The translations under genes and the position numbers were made by a program. From Lutibacter sp. (GTDB taxonomy: Bacteria; Bacteroidota; Bacteroidia; Flavobacteriales; Flavobacteriaceae): a stretch of DNA of 64,000 bases. The stretch spans positions 62,001 to 126,000 of the forward strand of contig NZ_JAUYUD010000085.1 in NCBI RefSeq assembly GCF_030692605.1, given 5' to 3'. Positions within the stretch are counted from its first letter, which is position 1; the number at the start of each line of letters is the position of its first letter. The notes beneath the pieces were generated by a model. The model did not search any database and was not told the origin of the DNA. It saw only the letters and a list, made by a program, of their open reading frames with translations. Below are positions 55,693-64,000 of this stretch, one piece after another.

Positions 55693-57013
55693 TATAGCAG
55701 TTGGATTAGACATTGGAACAACAAAAATTGTTGCAATGATTGGTCGAAAAAATGAATATGGGAAAATAGAATTGCTTGGAATAGGAAAAGCAAAGAGCCT
55801 AGGTGTGCATAGAGGTGTTGTAAATAACATAACACAAACAATACAATCTATACAACTTGCTGTAGATGAAGCAATTGCTGTTTCTGGAATTAAAATTACA
55901 GACGCTATTGTTGGTATTGCAGGGCAACATATTAGAAGTTTACAACATAGTGATTACATTACCAGACCTAATTCTGAAGAGGTAATAAATGATGATGATA
56001 TTGAAAAACTTGAAAAACAGGTTTATAAATTGGTAATGTTACCCGGAGAAGAAATAATTCATGTATTGCCGCAAGAATTTAAAGTTGATGGACAAGCAGA
56101 AATAACTGAGCCAGTTGGAATGTACGGTGGCAGACTTGAAGCAAATTTTCATGTGGTAGTAGGTCAAATTTCGTCAATAAGAAATATTGGGAGATGCATA
56201 AAAAGTGCTGGATTGGATTTAGCAGGTATTACTTTGGAACCTTTAGCCTCAGCAGAAGCAGTTCTAAGTAATGAAGAAAAAGAAGCTGGTGTTGCGTTGA
56301 TTGATATCGGTGGAGGAACTACCGATTTAGCTATTTTTAAAAATGGAATCATTCGTCATACTGCAGTTATTCCTTTTGGCGGAAATGTAATTACTGAGGA
56401 TATTAAAGAAGGTTGTTCTATTATTGAAAAACAAGCGGAGTTATTAAAAACTAAGTTCGGGTCTGCGTGGCCTGGTGAAAATAAGGATAATGAAATTGTT
56501 TCTATTCCTGGATTAAGAGGAAGAGATCCTAAAGAAATTACCCTTAAAAACCTTTCAAAAATTATTCATGCACGCGTAGTAGAAATTATTGAACAAGTGT
56601 ATGTAGAAATAAAAAATTACGGACACGAGGAGTCTAAGAAAAAGTTAATTGCGGGTATTGTTTTGACTGGTGGAGGAGCTCAATTAAAACATATAAAACA
56701 ATTAGTTGAGTATATAACTGGTATGGATACTAGAATTGGGTATCCAAACGAAAATTTGGCGGGTGATACTGATGAAAGTATGTCAAGTCCACAATATGCT
56801 ACTGCAGTTGGTTTATTAATGAATGGTTTAAATAAAATTGATAGAGCAAAAGCAAAGTTAAAACCAATTCGGAAAGAAGATAAATTCGAAAGAGTAGAAA
56901 ATGACACGATAAAAGAAGAGCCTGAAATAATAGAAAAGCAAAAAGAACCTAAAAAATCCATATTTGATAAATGGGGAGATAAATTTAGAGACTTTTTAGA
57001 CAATGCCGAGTAA
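55679..57013 (+). CDS. ftsA: cell division actin homologue FtsA
   Basis: Anchors FtsZ to the membrane. 444 aa: GLDIGTTKIVAMIG at 9-22 (phosphate 1), LIDIGGGTTDLAIF near 207, and GIVLTGGGAQLKHI near 330. The C-terminus ends in an amphipathic helix (KSIFDKWGDKFRDFLDN) for membrane binding. 37 bases before ftsZ. Confidence 0.96.
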   Translation: MEQNDIAVGLDIGTTKIVAMIGRKNEYGKIELLGIGKAKSLGVHRGVVNNITQTIQSIQLAVDEAIAVSGIKITDAIVGIAGQHIRSLQHSDYITRPNSEEVINDDDIEKLEKQVYKLVMLPGEEIIHVLPQEFKVDGQAEITEPVGMYGGRLEANFHVVVGQISSIRNIGRCIKSAGLDLAGITLEPLASAEAVLSNEEKEAGVALIDIGGGTTDLAIFKNGIIRHTAVIPFGGNVITEDIKEGCSIIEKQAELLKTKFGSAWPGENKDNEIVSIPGLRGRDPKEITLKNLSKIIHARVVEIIEQVYVEIKNYGHEESKKKLIAGIVLTGGGAQLKHIKQLVEYITGMDTRIGYPNENLAGDTDESMSSPQYATAVGLLMNGLNKIDRAKAKLKPIRKEDKFERVENDTIKEEPEIIEKQKEPKKSIFDKWGDKFRDFLDNAE

Positions 57014-57050
57014 CCAAAATAAATAAGAAAAGGACCAATAAAAATATATT

Positions 57051-58958
57051 ATGAGCAATTCAGATTTCAACAATATTTCATTCGATTTACCAAAAAATCA
57101 GTCAAACGTAATTAAAGTTATAGGAGTTGGTGGAGGTGGTAGTAATGCCGTTAATCATATGTATTCTCAGGGGATTGTTGGTGTTGATTTTGTGATTTGT
57201 AATACTGATGCTCAAGCGCTTCAAAATAGCCCTATTCCTTCAAAAATTCAATTAGGAATTTCACTAACAGAAGGCTTAGGTGCTGGTGCAAATCCAGAGG
57301 TTGGAGAGCGCGCTGCATTAGAAAACGAGCAAGAAATTAAGGAAATGCTTTCTCATAATTCTAAAATGATTTTTATTACTGTTGGTATGGGTGGGGGAAC
57401 TGGTACTGGTGCAGCTCCAGTAATTGCCAGAATAGCCAGAGAGATGGATATTTTGACTATTGGAATTGTTACTATCCCTTTTAGTTTTGAGGGTAAAATG
57501 AGGAATGAACAAGCTCAAAAAGGTATTGATAAAATGCGCCAATATGTTGATTCATTGGTTGTTATAAATAATAATAAATTAAGAGAAGTTTACGGTAACC
57601 TAGGCTTTAAAGCGGGTTTTTCAAAAGCCGATGAGGTTTTATCTACAGCAGCTCGAGGAATTGCAGAAGTTATAACACATCATTATACTCAAAATATTGA
57701 CTTAAAAGATGCGAAAACAGTGCTATCTAATAGCGGAACAGCCATTATGGGTTCTGCAATTGCCTCGGGTGAAAACAGATCTGAAATAGCTATTTCTAAA
57801 GCGTTAGACTCTCCTTTATTAAATGATAATAAAATTACAGGCGCTAAAAACGTGTTATTACTAATTGTTTCTGGTACTGAAGAAATTACCATTGATGAAA
57901 TAGGCGAAATTAACGACTTTATTCAAACTGAAGCAAAATCAAATGTGAACATCATAATGGGTGTTGGAGAAGATGAGACTTTAGGAGATGCGATTTCTGT
58001 AACCATAGTAGCAACTGGTTTTACTAAGGACCAGCAACATGAAATTTCGAATACTGAAGTAAAAAAAATAATTCATAATTTAAATACAGATCAAGAAGCA
58101 ATTTTTGATTTATCGGATAAAAAAATTATTCAATCAGGTGAGAAAAAAACAATTCATCCTTTAGGTGAAGAAACATTTTCGAGTTCTAAAATAGTTCATA
58201 GTTTGGATGAAGAAGAAGTAGAATCGGAATTTAATTTAATTGCAACAAATGAGTTTATAAAAAACATTGATGTTGTGTACGATCGGATTTCTTACGACAA
58301 AATTGAAGATTTTGTTATAACATCTGTAAAGCCTGAAATAATTGAAATTGAAGAACAAATTTTTGATATAAAAGAAGAAAAGCAAATATCCTTTACGTTT
58401 GATTTGCCTTTTGTTAAAAATACTAAAAAAGAAGGTGAAAATGATTTTAATTCAAATTCAGGAAAAACGGAAGTGGTTGATCCTCAAATTATAAAATCTA
58501 CTAAAAAAATTGATGATGATGTTTATTTTTCTTTAGAGGATTATGCCGATTTGGAAGATAGTTTGGTTAATGCAACAAAAAAAGAGGTTGTTAAACCAGT
58601 TATTGAAGATGAAATGCGTTTTTCATTAAGACAAGAACCAGATTTTGATATTAATAATTATGAGGTTGTTGATCATAAGGAGGTAACACCTTTAGCTTTG
58701 ACCATTGCAGAACTGCAAGAAAAGACAGTTGAACGAAGAGAAAAAATGAAGATATTCAACTATAAATTCGGAACTAATTTAAAGAAAAACATAGACGAGA
58801 TTGAAAAGGAACCAGCGTATAAAAGACGTGGTGTTGAGCTAAGTGATAATTTTCACTCGTCAAATATTACTGCTTCAAGAACAACTTTAGAAATAGATGA
58901 AAACGATGAAATTCAATTCAGATCTAATAACTCATTTTTACATGACAATGTAGATTAA
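57051..58958 (+). CDS. ftsZ: cell division GTPase FtsZ, long Bacteroidetes form
   Basis: Tubulin homologue forming the Z ring. 635 aa. The GTPase core spans about 1-330: [13 protein letters not shown] near 26-38, tubulin signature [12 protein letters not shown] near 107-118, and [11 protein letters not shown]. It is followed by an acidic linker of some 270 residues and a short conserved C-terminal tail ([10 protein letters not shown]). The linker is much longer than in E. coli (383 aa), as is usual for this phylum. Closed by a strong terminator. Confidence 0.97.
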   Translation: MSNSDFNNISFDLPKNQSNVIKVIGVGGGGSNAVNHMYSQGIVGVDFVICNTDAQALQNSPIPSKIQLGISLTEGLGAGANPEVGERAALENEQEIKEMLSHNSKMIFITVGMGGGTGTGAAPVIARIAREMDILTIGIVTIPFSFEGKMRNEQAQKGIDKMRQYVDSLVVINNNKLREVYGNLGFKAGFSKADEVLSTAARGIAEVITHHYTQNIDLKDAKTVLSNSGTAIMGSAIASGENRSEIAISKALDSPLLNDNKITGAKNVLLLIVSGTEEITIDEIGEINDFIQTEAKSNVNIIMGVGEDETLGDAISVTIVATGFTKDQQHEISNTEVKKIIHNLNTDQEAIFDLSDKKIIQSGEKKTIHPLGEETFSSSKIVHSLDEEEVESEFNLIATNEFIKNIDVVYDRISYDKIEDFVITSVKPEIIEIEEQIFDIKEEKQISFTFDLPFVKNTKKEGENDFNSNSGKTEVVDPQIIKSTKKIDDDVYFSLEDYADLEDSLVNATKKEVVKPVIEDEMRFSLRQEPDFDINNYEVVDHKEVTPLALTIAELQEKTVERREKMKIFNYKFGTNLKKNIDEIEKEPAYKRRGVELSDNFHSSNITASRTTLEIDENDEIQFRSNNSFLHDNVD

Positions 58959-59003
58959 AAATTTGCCCAAAGACGAAACCAGGAGATTTATTTTCTAAGT
59001 TTT

Positions 59004-59053
59004 AACTCGAAAATCTTCATTGAAAATTGAAGTTTTTCGAGTTCTTTTTTTTT
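59004..59053 (+). terminator. Rho-independent terminator of the dcw cluster
   Basis: Long stem: AACTCGAAAATCTTCA pairs with TGAAGTTTTTCGAGTT (one mismatch or bulge), followed by C and nine T. It lies 45 bases after the ftsZ stop. Confidence 0.9.
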
Positions 59054-59080
59054 ATCTTCGCATTTCTAAACAGAATGAAA

Positions 59081-59530
59081 ATGAGTTTACAAAACAAAAT
59101 AATGGATAAAATTAAAGATGCAATGAGAGCTAAGGATAAAGTTGCTTTAGAGTCTTTAAGGGCAATCAAGTCTGAAATTTTATTAGCTCAAACAAAAAGT
59201 GGTGCAGCTGAAGAATTGAGCGAAGTCGAGGAAATAAATTTATTACAGCGTTTAGTTAAACAGCGTAAAGATAGCGCTTCGATATATTTAGAGCAAGGTA
59301 GAAATGACTTAGCAGAACCAGAATTAGCTCAAGTTGAAATTATTACACAGTTTTTGCCTGTTCAGTTAAGTAATGAAGAATTGACAATTATAATTGGTGA
59401 AATTATTCAAAAAGTAGGAGCAACCTCAATTAAAGAAATGGGAGCGATTATGGTAGAAGCATCAAAACAATTGGCTGGAAAATCTGATGGTAAATCAATT
59501 TCCTTGGTAGTTAAAAAATTATTAGGATAA
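59081..59530 (+). CDS. GatB/YqeY domain-containing protein
   Basis: About 149 aa from ATG 59081. The upstream in-frame start at 59027 would translate through the ftsZ terminator into a Phe run and is rejected. The helical YqeY domain begins MSLQNKIMDKIKDAMRAKD and ends GAIMVEASKQLAGKSDGK. It is related to the C-terminal domain of GatB; in bacteria its cellular role is not settled. It ends 7 bases before tRNA-Arg. Confidence 0.88.
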   Translation: MSLQNKIMDKIKDAMRAKDKVALESLRAIKSEILLAQTKSGAAEELSEVEEINLLQRLVKQRKDSASIYLEQGRNDLAEPELAQVEIITQFLPVQLSNEELTIIIGEIIQKVGATSIKEMGAIMVEASKQLAGKSDGKSISLVVKKLLG

Positions 59531-59537
59531 TATTAAA

Positions 59538-59611
59538 GGCCTCGTGGCGCAATTGAATAGCGCACTGGATTTCGGCTCCAGCGGTTACAGGTTTGAATCC
59601 TGTCGGGGTCA
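59538..59611 (+). tRNA. tRNA-Arg (anticodon TCG)
   Basis: Complete cloverleaf of 74 bases. Acceptor GGCCTCG pairs with CGGGGTC (two G-U pairs), D stem GCGC/GCGC, anticodon stem CTGGA/TCCAG with loop TTTCGGC, so the anticodon is TCG reading CGA. T stem ACAGG/CCTGT with loop TTTGAAT; discriminator A. CCA is not encoded. Confidence 0.95.
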
Positions 59612-59632
59612 CAAGAGTTGTACTCAATTAAA

Positions 59633-59678
59633 CCAAAATCCTTGTAAATACTGTGTATTTTAAGGATTTTGGTTTTTT
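59633..59678 (+). terminator. Rho-independent terminator after tRNA-Arg
   Basis: CCAAAATCCTT (59633-59643) pairs perfectly with AAGGATTTTGG (59662-59672), followed by six T. It ends the yqeY-tRNA transcript. Confidence 0.88.
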
Positions 59679-59826
59679 AGACTATTAATTTATTTAATTT
59701 GATATTTATAGTCAACAAATAAGTCAACAACCTTATTAGAGATTAACAATATTGACCGAATGACCAAAATGCTTTTGTTGAATTGACTTTCGTCTTTAAC
59801 AAAGTTCAGCTAAAATAATAAAAACT

Positions 59827-59916
59827 ATGAAATCATCCTCAATTTTTCCAATTCAGATTTATTTTAATGAATCACCTGCTAAAAATAACCGAGTAGCTAT
59901 TTTTAAATATTGCTAA
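59827..59916 (+). pseudogene. possible decayed N-terminus of an integrase-like gene
   Basis: A 29-codon ORF beginning MKSSSIFPIQIYFNESPAKN, stopped by TAA; coding-like sequence seems to continue in another frame to about 60031. The start loosely resembles the arm-binding N-terminus of Bacteroidetes tyrosine recombinases, and the position beside a tRNA fits, but similarity is weak. Confidence 0.25.
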
Positions 59917-60037
59917 CTTTAATCAATTATCAGCATATAAATGTAGAAATTGAATATGCTAAAGCCTTAAAACAAATTTTGAACCTAGTTGATAAAAATT
60001 GTAATATTGTAATAATATCTATTTTAGTTTAAAATTA

Positions 60038-62812
60038 ATGAAGTACATTCAAAATTTTCTTTTAATTATATCTCTTTTCATTTCTTGTAATGTAAAAGCT
60101 CAAGAGTTGCCTCCTATAGAGAAATATTCTACTGAAGATTATTTAGGTGGAAATCAGAACTGGATGGTTTCACAAGCACCCGATAAAATTATTTATGTTG
60201 CAAATAATGAAGGTCTTTTAGAATTTAACGGAGCTCGTTGGAAAATTTATCCATCTCCTAATAATACTATTATTAGAGCTGTAAATGTGGTTAAAGACAG
60301 AATTTATACAGGTTGCTATATGGAATTTGGATATTGGCAAAAGGACGATTTTGGCATGTTAAAATACAATTCTTTAGTTCCTTTTCTAGACGTTAAGATG
60401 GTTGAGGACGAGCATATTTGGAATATTATAACGTATAATGAATTGGTTATTTTTCAATCATTTGATAGGATATATTTTTATAATACTATTAAAAATAAAT
60501 TTAACACTATAAGTTCTGAAAATCAAATCACAAAAATTTTTAATATTAATAATGTAATTTATTATTATGTATTACATGAAGGACTATACACATTTAAAGA
60601 AGGGAAATCAAAGTTAATTTCAAATGATTTAGCATTTAATAAAGGGATCATCATAAATATTTTTTCATTAGAAGATGGATTGCTTATTCAAACTCGAAAT
60701 TTAGGTTTTTATACTTTTAAAAATTATATAGCAAAGGAATGGAATATTGAAGTAAATAAGGCTTTAGTAAAAATGAAAGTCTTTAACAGTATTCAACTTA
60801 AGGATAAAAGTTTTGTTTTAGGTACCATTTCAGATGGAATTATTTATTTAACAAAAGAAGGAATAATTGACTATCAAATTAACCAAACCAATGGATTAAG
60901 TAATAATACAGCACTATCTCTATTTGAAGACCAAGATGAAAATATTTGGGTGGGTTTAGATAATGGTATTAATTGTATCAACATAAAATCACCAGTTAGA
61001 ATTTTTAATGATGATAGAGGTTCGCTTGGGACAGTATACGCATCTACTGTATTTAATAAATATATTTATTTAGGAACCAATCAGGGTTTGTTTTATAAAA
61101 AAATAGATACTGAACAATCATATAAAATTATTGATGGTACTGCAGGTCAAGTATGGAATTTATTTGTTTTTAATAATGAGTTGTTTTGTGGTCACCATTT
61201 AGGTACTTATATAATTGAAAAGAATAAGGCCATAAAAATATCTAACATTCCCGGTACATGGGAGTTTAAGCCTATTCCAAACTTAAAAAATGGTTTGCTC
61301 CAAGGAAATTATAATGGTTTTAATGTATTGATTAAAAATGATGGTAAATGGAGCGTCAGAAATAAAATAGATGGATTTGATAATTCTGTTAGATTCTTTG
61401 AATTTTTAAATGCTACTGAAATATTTGTAAATCATGAATATAAGGGGGTTTTTAAGCTAAAGGTTGATGAGAACTATACTTTCTTTATAAAGGTTTCTAA
61501 GCAATTAGAACCTCCTTTAGGAAAACATTCTAGCCTAATAAAATTTAAAAATAATATCTTATATGGTTTTGATGAAGGTGTTTATAGGTATAATTCAAAA
61601 ATTAATAAATTTTTAAAAGATTCTATCCTAAGTCAAATAGTTACAAATGAAACCTATTTATCGGGGAAATTAGTTGTTGACGAAGCTCAAAATTTATGGG
61701 GTTTTACAAATGAAAACATGAGTTATGTATCAATTAATGATTTAACAAATGAATTTAATATTCATACAGTTTCAATTCCAGCAAATTTAAGAAAAGGAAT
61801 TTTAGGGTACGAAAATATTTCTCACCTTAAAAATAGTGAATACCTGATAGGTACAACTTGTGGTTATATAATACTAAATCTTGCCGCATTTGACCAAAGT
61901 AATGACTATACCGTTATTATGGATAATGTTATAATAAATAACAAAAACTCAACATACATAACTGTTAATTTAAAAGATGAAGGCGAATTTAAGTATAAAC
62001 AAAACTCAATAACTTTTAACTACAGCGTACCTGAATATAATAAATACCAAATCGTTAAATATCAGTATAAACTTAATGGTAATGTTGATAAATGGAGTGA
62101 GTGGACAGAAAAAACTGAATTGATATTTGATAACCTCCCATTTGGTAATTATAATTTTAAAGTGCGCGCAAAAATTGGGAATAAATTATCTGAAAATATT
62201 GCTAGTTACAATTTTGAAATTTTGAAACCATGGTATTTATCTAACTTAGCGGTTATAGCTTATCTCCTTTCATTTTTAGGTATTTTATTAATTATTCATA
62301 AATCAAATAAAAGATATTATAAAAAACAACTTTGGCATAAGCAATTAGAAAGTGAACAATTAATTATTCGAATGAAAAACGAAAAATTAAATCAAGATAT
62401 TGAAAATAAAAATAGAGAATTGGCTATATCTACTATGAGTATCATAAATAAAAATGAAGTACTTAACACTATTAAGAATGAATTAAAAGGTAATGATATG
62501 GAATCAAATAATTTACAAGTATTAAAATTAATTGATGGGAATTTAAATAACTCAAAAGATTGGGACGTTTTTAAGGAAGCCTTTAATAATGCCGATAAAT
62601 ATTTTTTAGATAAGATTAAAGAATTACACCCAAACTTAACTCCGAACGACTTACGTTTTTGCGCTTATTTACGTTTAAATTTAACTTCAAAAGAAATTTC
62701 ACCATTACTGAACATGACTGTAAGAAGTGTTGAAACAAAACGATATAGATTGAGAAAACAAATGGGTTTGCCACACGATTCGATTTTAGTAAGCTACATC
62801 TTAAATATTTAA
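60038..62812 (+). CDS. membrane sensor: beta-propeller, triple-tyrosine domain, HTH output
   Basis: 924 aa. The N-terminal signal (about 1-22; a Cys at 17 could alternatively make it a lipoprotein) is followed by a long repeat-rich propeller region with Reg_prop-like units (EDQDENIWVGLDNGI near 303-317). A triple-tyrosine (Y_Y_Y) domain covers about 670-735 (YKLNGNVDKWSEWTEK), and a transmembrane helix lies near 742-762. A coiled coil and a LuxR-like helix-turn-helix follow at the C-terminus (LTPNDLRFCAYLRL, EISPLLNMTVRSVETKRYRL). It has no kinase domain, so it is probably a one-component transmembrane regulator. No target genes are evident. Confidence 0.85.
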   Translation: MKYIQNFLLIISLFISCNVKAQELPPIEKYSTEDYLGGNQNWMVSQAPDKIIYVANNEGLLEFNGARWKIYPSPNNTIIRAVNVVKDRIYTGCYMEFGYWQKDDFGMLKYNSLVPFLDVKMVEDEHIWNIITYNELVIFQSFDRIYFYNTIKNKFNTISSENQITKIFNINNVIYYYVLHEGLYTFKEGKSKLISNDLAFNKGIIINIFSLEDGLLIQTRNLGFYTFKNYIAKEWNIEVNKALVKMKVFNSIQLKDKSFVLGTISDGIIYLTKEGIIDYQINQTNGLSNNTALSLFEDQDENIWVGLDNGINCINIKSPVRIFNDDRGSLGTVYASTVFNKYIYLGTNQGLFYKKIDTEQSYKIIDGTAGQVWNLFVFNNELFCGHHLGTYIIEKNKAIKISNIPGTWEFKPIPNLKNGLLQGNYNGFNVLIKNDGKWSVRNKIDGFDNSVRFFEFLNATEIFVNHEYKGVFKLKVDENYTFFIKVSKQLEPPLGKHSSLIKFKNNILYGFDEGVYRYNSKINKFLKDSILSQIVTNETYLSGKLVVDEAQNLWGFTNENMSYVSINDLTNEFNIHTVSIPANLRKGILGYENISHLKNSEYLIGTTCGYIILNLAAFDQSNDYTVIMDNVIINNKNSTYITVNLKDEGEFKYKQNSITFNYSVPEYNKYQIVKYQYKLNGNVDKWSEWTEKTELIFDNLPFGNYNFKVRAKIGNKLSENIASYNFEILKPWYLSNLAVIAYLLSFLGILLIIHKSNKRYYKKQLWHKQLESEQLIIRMKNEKLNQDIENKNRELAISTMSIINKNEVLNTIKNELKGNDMESNNLQVLKLIDGNLNNSKDWDVFKEAFNNADKYFLDKIKELHPNLTPNDLRFCAYLRLNLTSKEISPLLNMTVRSVETKRYRLRKQMGLPHDSILVSYILNI

Positions 62813-62851
62813 TATATAAAGTCTAATATGTAATTACAAATTATTTTTTAT

Positions 62852-62859
62852 TATCTTTG
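62852..62859 (+). promoter_or_regulatory. Bacteroidetes -7 promoter element (TATCTTTG) of the IS630 transposase
   Basis: Exact TAnnTTTG match inside the left end of the IS, 4 bases before the ATG of the first transposase ORF. Confidence 0.45.
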
Positions 62860-62863
62860 TGTT

Positions 62864-63385
62864 ATGAGTAGAGTAGCACTAAAGATAGAAAACTATAGTT
62901 CTGAAGAACTGAAGGCGTTATTGCGCAAAGACGAGAAATTTCAACAAGGGGTTCGTTTGTATGCTTGTTATCAGGTATCCAAAGGAAAAAAGCCAAAGGA
63001 ATTGGAAGATCTTTATGAAACATCGTTTAAATCCATATGCAATTGGGTAAACAAATTAAACGAAGGAGGGGTTGAGGCATTAATTGATAAAGAGAAACCT
63101 GGAAGACCACCAAAGCTTACCAAGGAGCAAAAGGAAAAAATCAAATTTGTTGTTTTGGAACAGAGCCCTGAGGATTACCAATATAATAGTTCAACTTGGA
63201 CAGGATTATTGCTGATAGATTGGATTGACAAGCAATATAATATTGTTTACAAGAAAGCCCAAATCTATAATATATTGAAAAATATGGGATTAACATTTCA
63301 AAAAAGCAAAGGCTTTTATCCAGAGGCAAAAGAAAGGGCCGAAAAAGTGGACGCGTTAAAAAAAACTTCAAGAAGAAAGGAATAA
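62864..63385 (+). CDS. IS630 transposase, N-terminal ORF (DNA-binding part)
   Basis: 173 aa. It carries helix-turn-helix domains (YETSFKSICNWVNKLNEGG near 51-69 and the KPGRPPKLTKEQ linker near 78-89), typical of the DNA-binding half of IS630 transposases. It ends in TAA at 63383, shortly after a run of eight A (63358-63365). The next ORF continues in the +1 frame, so a complete transposase needs frameshifting or slippage at this run. Confidence 0.88.
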   Translation: MSRVALKIENYSSEELKALLRKDEKFQQGVRLYACYQVSKGKKPKELEDLYETSFKSICNWVNKLNEGGVEALIDKEKPGRPPKLTKEQKEKIKFVVLEQSPEDYQYNSSTWTGLLLIDWIDKQYNIVYKKAQIYNILKNMGLTFQKSKGFYPEAKERAEKVDALKKTSRRKE

Positions 63386-63392
63386 TGGCAGT

Positions 63393-63914
63393 GTGATTGT
63401 TTTTCAAGACGAAGCAAGCCTGTCAAATACGGCGTCTGTTTCCCATAAATGGAGTCTTAAAGGCAAACAGCCGGCGGTTGCGCAAAAACAAAGAAAACGA
63501 GAAAGAAAAACCCTGTTTGGCTGTGTTGAGCCTAAAACAGGAATAGTGATATCTGATGTGGCCGATAGGGGGAATACCGTTACATTTTTTAAATTTTTAG
63601 TGAAAGTCGCTAAACTTTATCCAGAACAAAAAGTAGTTGTGGTTATGGATAATGTTAGATATCATCACGCAAAAAGGCTAAAGCCTGTTTTAGAGAAATA
63701 CAAAAATAGAATAGAGCTTGTTTATTTGCCCGCATACTCACCAGACTTAAATCCAGTTGAAAGGATTTGGTGGTATATGAGAAAAAAAATTTCACATAAT
63801 AGATATTTAGAAAAAATGGAAGATAGATTAACGAAATTCAATGAATTAATGAATACATTCAAGTCTGAAAACCAATTAGGGAAAAATCTATCCAATTTAA
63901 TTGTAAATATTTAA
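63393..63914 (+). CDS. IS630 transposase, C-terminal ORF (DDE catalytic part)
   Basis: 173 aa as an isolated ORF from GTG; the open frame extends upstream to just after 63359 (KKLQEERNNGS). It contains the full catalytic triad: D6 (FQDEAS), D86 (VMDNVRYHH) and E123 (SPDLNPVERIWW). Joined to the first ORF by a +1 shift at the A8 run, it gives about 345 aa, the usual IS630 transposase length. Confidence 0.88.
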   Translation: MIVFQDEASLSNTASVSHKWSLKGKQPAVAQKQRKRERKTLFGCVEPKTGIVISDVADRGNTVTFFKFLVKVAKLYPEQKVVVVMDNVRYHHAKRLKPVLEKYKNRIELVYLPAYSPDLNPVERIWWYMRKKISHNRYLEKMEDRLTKFNELMNTFKSENQLGKNLSNLIVNI

Positions 63915-63920
63915 TAGACT

Positions 63921-64000
63921 TTATATAACAACAGATGTTAAACCTGCTGGTAAATTTGTTACAATAGCATTTGTTGCACTTCCACCAAATGTATAAACGG
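63921..64000 (-). pseudogene. truncated gene for a PKD-like/Ig-like surface protein domain, cut by the IS
   Basis: Minus-strand frame open from the window edge to a stop contributed by the IS terminal repeat. It encodes VYTFGGSATNAIVTNLPAG and a few more residues, matching the repeat style of PKD-like domains in large flavobacterial secreted proteins. The normal continuation is missing because the IS inverted repeat begins there. The rest of the gene lies outside the window. Confidence 0.6.

Larger units (their letters stand above)
59612..60037. other. gene-poor region downstream of tRNA-Arg
   Basis: 426 bases. A terminator (59633-59678) is followed by a tandem AGTCAACAA motif (59710 and 59722), then by a short ORF (59827-59916) and a further coding-like stretch in another frame (about 59922-60031, INVEIEYAKALKQIL). 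No complete gene. Possibly the scar of an integrated element. Confidence 0.5.
62813..63927 (+). mobile_element. IS630-family insertion sequence
   Basis: About 1.1 kb bounded by perfect 13-bp inverted repeats: TATATAAAGTCTA (62813-62825) and TAGACTTTATATA (63915-63927). The outermost TA on each side fits the TA target duplication of the IS630/Tc1-mariner superfamily. It encodes the transposase in two ORFs. The left end begins right after the stop codon of the 924-aa sensor gene, and the right end abuts a truncated gene on the other strand. Confidence 0.9.

Noticed and set aside
59027-59080. Upstream start extending the YqeY-like protein
   Set aside because: The extension is read through the ftsZ terminator and gives a Phe run; ATG 59081 fits the family.
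1-64000. CRISPR array or prophage
   Set aside because: No regularly spaced direct repeats of CRISPR type, no cas genes and no phage structural genes were seen.

Overview
The window is about 30-35 % GC over most of its length. It carries Bacteroidetes-type -7 elements (TAnnTTTG), class II ketol-acid reductoisomerase, an N-acyl-ornithine carbamoyltransferase type of arginine operon, a long FtsZ and an FtsL-like protein. It also has a bifunctional DAHP synthase/chorismate mutase and a sensor of the propeller/triple-tyrosine/HTH type. Together these point to a marine or environmental member of Flavobacteriia, probably Flavobacteriaceae; I cannot name the genus. Most of the window is chromosomal core.

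Layout. 1-2.9 kb: end of an aromatic amino acid operon (aminotransferase, tyrA, DAHP synthase-chorismate mutase) closed by a strong terminator. 3-8.2 kb: polyprenyl diphosphate synthase, a GH3-family protein, a DUF2797 protein, a queuosine-precursor transporter and fabD. 8.4-12.8 kb: an accessory island, visibly richer in GC. It holds a translationally coupled pair of terpenoid-enzyme-like genes (class I-like and class II/squalene-cyclase-like). Divergent from the pair are an unrecognised 117-aa protein and a TPR adenylate cyclase; a perfect palindrome sits in the shared promoter region. 13.1-17.8 kb: galE, a DegT-type sugar aminotransferase, cysM, cysE and a nitroreductase. 18-20.4 kb: leuA-leuB on the minus strand, without leuCD. 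20.5-22.1 kb: an unrecognised helical protein.

22.1-29.2 kb: the isoleucine/valine operon ilvD-ilvB-ilvN-ilvC-ilvA. It is preceded by an Ile/Leu/Val-rich leader peptide and a textbook attenuator with mutually exclusive hairpins. 29.3-40.6 kb: a combined arginine and proline operon (GNAT, argG, argC, proC, argD, proA, proB, argF', argB, argE-like, argH), preceded by a short leader ORF with three CGC Arg codons at its end. REP-like repeats lie between genes in its second half. 40.9-43 kb: a pseudouridine synthase, engB and an alpha/beta hydrolase. 43.1-59 kb: the mur/fts (dcw) cluster from mraZ to ftsZ, with a three-repeat MraZ operator in front and a 23S-IVS-type four-helix-bundle gene inserted between mraY and murD.

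59-64 kb: a YqeY-like protein, tRNA-Arg(TCG), a gene-poor stretch with possible integrase debris, and a 924-aa membrane sensor with a C-terminal HTH. The window ends with an IS630-family element with complete 13-bp inverted repeats, which abuts a truncated gene for a PKD-like surface-protein domain.

The best candidates for something undescribed are the 8.4-12.8 kb terpenoid-enzyme/cyclase island, the arginine leader region with the unusual GNAT and a position-90 serine in the ornithine transcarbamylase, and the four-helix-bundle insertion unit inside the cell-wall cluster. All assignments come from reading the sequence alone; no database search was possible.
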